A stretch of DNA of 64,000 nucleotides, taken from assembly GCF_032598905.1 (NCBI RefSeq), contig NZ_CP122458.1, forward strand, positions 7,899,001 through 7,963,000, given 5' to 3'. Positions within the stretch are counted from its first letter, which is position 1. The number at the start of each line of letters is the position of its first letter. A program made the translations under genes and the position numbers. Source of the DNA: Streptomyces sp. 11x1. GTDB taxonomy: Bacteria; Actinomycetota; Actinomycetes; Streptomycetales; Streptomycetaceae. Below, in pieces: positions 62,731-64,000 of this stretch. The notes beneath the pieces are model-generated. The model searched no databases and had not been told where the DNA came from. It worked only from the letters and a program-made list of their open reading frames with translations.

Positions 62731-63420
62731 ATGACGATCCGTGTCCTGCTCGCCGACGACCAGGCCCTGCTGCGCAGCGCCTTCCGGGTGCTCGTCGACT
62801 CGGAGCCGGACATGGAGGTCGTCGGGGAGGCCTCGGACGGGGCGGAGGCGGTGCGGCTCGCGAAGGAGGAGCGGGCGGACGTCGTGCTGATGGACATCCG
62901 GATGCCCGGCACGGACGGGCTGGCCGCCACCCGCATGATCAGCGCCGACCCGGCGCTCGCCCAGGTCCGCGTCGTCATCCTCACCACCTTCGAGGTCGAC
63001 GACTACGTCGTGCAGTCGCTGCGCGCCGGCGCCTCCGGCTTCCTCGGCAAGGGCTCCGAGCCCGACGAGCTGCTGAACGCGATCCGGGTGGCCGCCGGCG
63101 GAGAGGCGCTGCTGTCGCCCACCGCCACCAAGGGTCTGATCGCCCGCTTCCTCGCCCAGCCCGACGACTCGGCCGGCGGCGAGGGCGGGGGCGCCGCCCG
63201 CTCGGAACGGCTCGCCACCCTGACCGGTCGCGAGCGGGAGGTACTCGTCCAGGTCGCCGCCGGGCTCTCCAACGACGAGATCGCCGAGCGGCTGGAGGTG
63301 AGCCCGCTGACCGTGAAGACACACGTCAACCGGGCCATGGCGAAGCTGGGCGCCCGGGACCGCGCGCAGCTGGTGGTCTTCGCGTACGAGTCGGGCCTGG
63401 TACGACCGAGGGTGGACTGA
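62731..63420 (+). CDS. NarL/LuxR-type response regulator
   Basis: 229 residues. Receiver with acidic pocket LLADDQALLRS, phospho-acceptor Asp55 in VVLMDIRMPG, Thr switch in ILTTFEVDD and Lys in GFLGKGSEPDEL (GS rather than the usual KP). A C-terminal LuxR helix-turn-helix: LTGREREVLVQVAAGLSNDE, ERLEVSPLTVKTHVNRAMAK. It probably regulates the downstream transporter gene. Confidence 0.94.
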   Translation: MTIRVLLADDQALLRSAFRVLVDSEPDMEVVGEASDGAEAVRLAKEERADVVLMDIRMPGTDGLAATRMISADPALAQVRVVILTTFEVDDYVVQSLRAGASGFLGKGSEPDELLNAIRVAAGGEALLSPTATKGLIARFLAQPDDSAGGEGGGAARSERLATLTGREREVLVQVAAGLSNDEIAERLEVSPLTVKTHVNRAMAKLGARDRAQLVVFAYESGLVRPRVD

Positions 63421-63622
63421 GGGCCGCCGGGGACTACTCCACTCGGAGTATGCGCGGCGTATGGAAATGGCCCTGGGGAGCGAGGGAACGGGCGCTTCCG
63501 TGGCCCAGGGTATGAGGTGAGCGCTCACCATCGCTTCACACGAGCGACACATGGGGGGCAACAGCCGCATGTGGCAGGGGCGTTCGTCACCCGCTCACGC
63601 CACAGAAGAGAGACACTGACCC

Positions 63623-64000
63623 ATGTCCTGGCTGTCCCGGTTCAGCCTCGCACAACGGGCCCTCGTCGGTCTGATGTCGATCATCGCGCTCGTCTTCGGA
63701 GCGATCGCGATACCCCAGCTCAAACAGCAGCTCCTGCCCACCATCGAACTGCCCGTGGTGTCCGTGCTCGCTCCCTACCAGGGCGCCTCCCCGGACGTGG
63801 TCGAGAAGCAGGTCGTCGAGCCCATCGAGGACAGCCTCGAAGCCGTCGACGGCATCACGGGCGTGACCTCCACCGCCAGTGAGGGCAACGCCCTGATCAT
63901 GGCGTCCTTCGACTACGGCCCCGGCACCGAGCAACTCGTCGCCGACGTCCAGCAGGCCGTCAACCGGGTCCGGGCGCAGCTGCCGGACGCCGTCGACCCG
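63623..64000 (+). CDS. RND efflux transporter permease, 5' part
   Basis: The frame is open to the window edge (126 codons). SWLSRFSLAQRALVGLMSII starts the first helix, followed by PQLKQQLLPTIELPVVSVLA and GASPDVVEKQVVEPIEDSLE, the conserved start of the first periplasmic porter loop in AcrB/SwrC-type transporters. It follows the two-component system after 202 bp, suggesting regulated drug or lipid export. Confidence 0.9.
   Translation, partial: MSWLSRFSLAQRALVGLMSIIALVFGAIAIPQLKQQLLPTIELPVVSVLAPYQGASPDVVEKQVVEPIEDSLEAVDGITGVTSTASEGNALIMASFDYGPGTEQLVADVQQAVNRVRAQLPDAVDP

Overview
The window is about 64 kb of very G+C-rich DNA with strong third-position GC bias, GTG/TTG starts and many GGAGG-type ribosome binding sites. 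The gene content (glnA, glnII, lipA-lipB, aceE, sucB, lpd, pepA, cob genes, PspA/PspAA, WYL, NsdA-like and winged-helix regulators) points to a Streptomyces chromosome core. From memory, the gene order follows the S. coelicolor block around SCO2165-SCO2226 in the same relative order; I could not check this by search.

Layout. 0-12 kb: the 3' part of a secreted pullulanase, a receiver/SpoIIE-type phosphatase, a tautomerase, a TetR regulator, a membrane-anchored protein with a sigma-factor-like N-terminus, a Tat-exported GH89 alpha-N-acetylglucosaminidase, a small lipoprotein and a DUF1996 protein. 12-26 kb: nucleotide-sugar-type reductase, winged-helix regulator, glutamine synthetase II, several secreted or hypothetical genes, an HtpX-PspAB pair, and glutamine synthetase I. 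Both glutamine synthetase genes carry recognisable GlnR-type operators. 26-48 kb: lipoate synthesis (lipA, lipB), E1 of pyruvate dehydrogenase (aceE), an E2 acyltransferase (sucB type) and lipoamide dehydrogenase (lpd), all on the minus strand. Together they supply and assemble lipoate-dependent 2-oxoacid dehydrogenases. A MarP-type periplasmic protease and a peptidoglycan amidase are divergently paired inside this part. 48-58 kb: leucyl aminopeptidase, then cobS, cobT and a metallo-beta-lactamase/CobU fusion for the nucleotide-loop stage of cobalamin synthesis, interleaved with a GH114 lipoprotein, a rhomboid-like protein and a methyltransferase. 58-64 kb: methyltransferase and DUF3043 pair, pspA-pspAA, a NarL-type two-component system and the start of an RND transporter.

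Mobile and repeated DNA. A 1,442-bp IS701-family element and a 208-bp hairpin-rich MITE-like element lie side by side at one CTAG that contains the stop codon of the amidase gene; the coding region is intact. An IS607-type relic is likely near 50.4 kb. A family of long imperfect palindromes occurs ten times, always just downstream of a gene. Two candidate -1 frameshift sites are visible: a small membrane-protein gene at 21.1 kb and the 3' end of the IS701 transposase.

I found no tRNA, rRNA, CRISPR array, prophage or biosynthetic gene cluster. The most unusual items are the frameshift candidates, the nested insertion at a stop codon, the palindrome family, and a 40-residue reading frame ending in a Cys-Cys-rich tail upstream of a winged-helix regulator.
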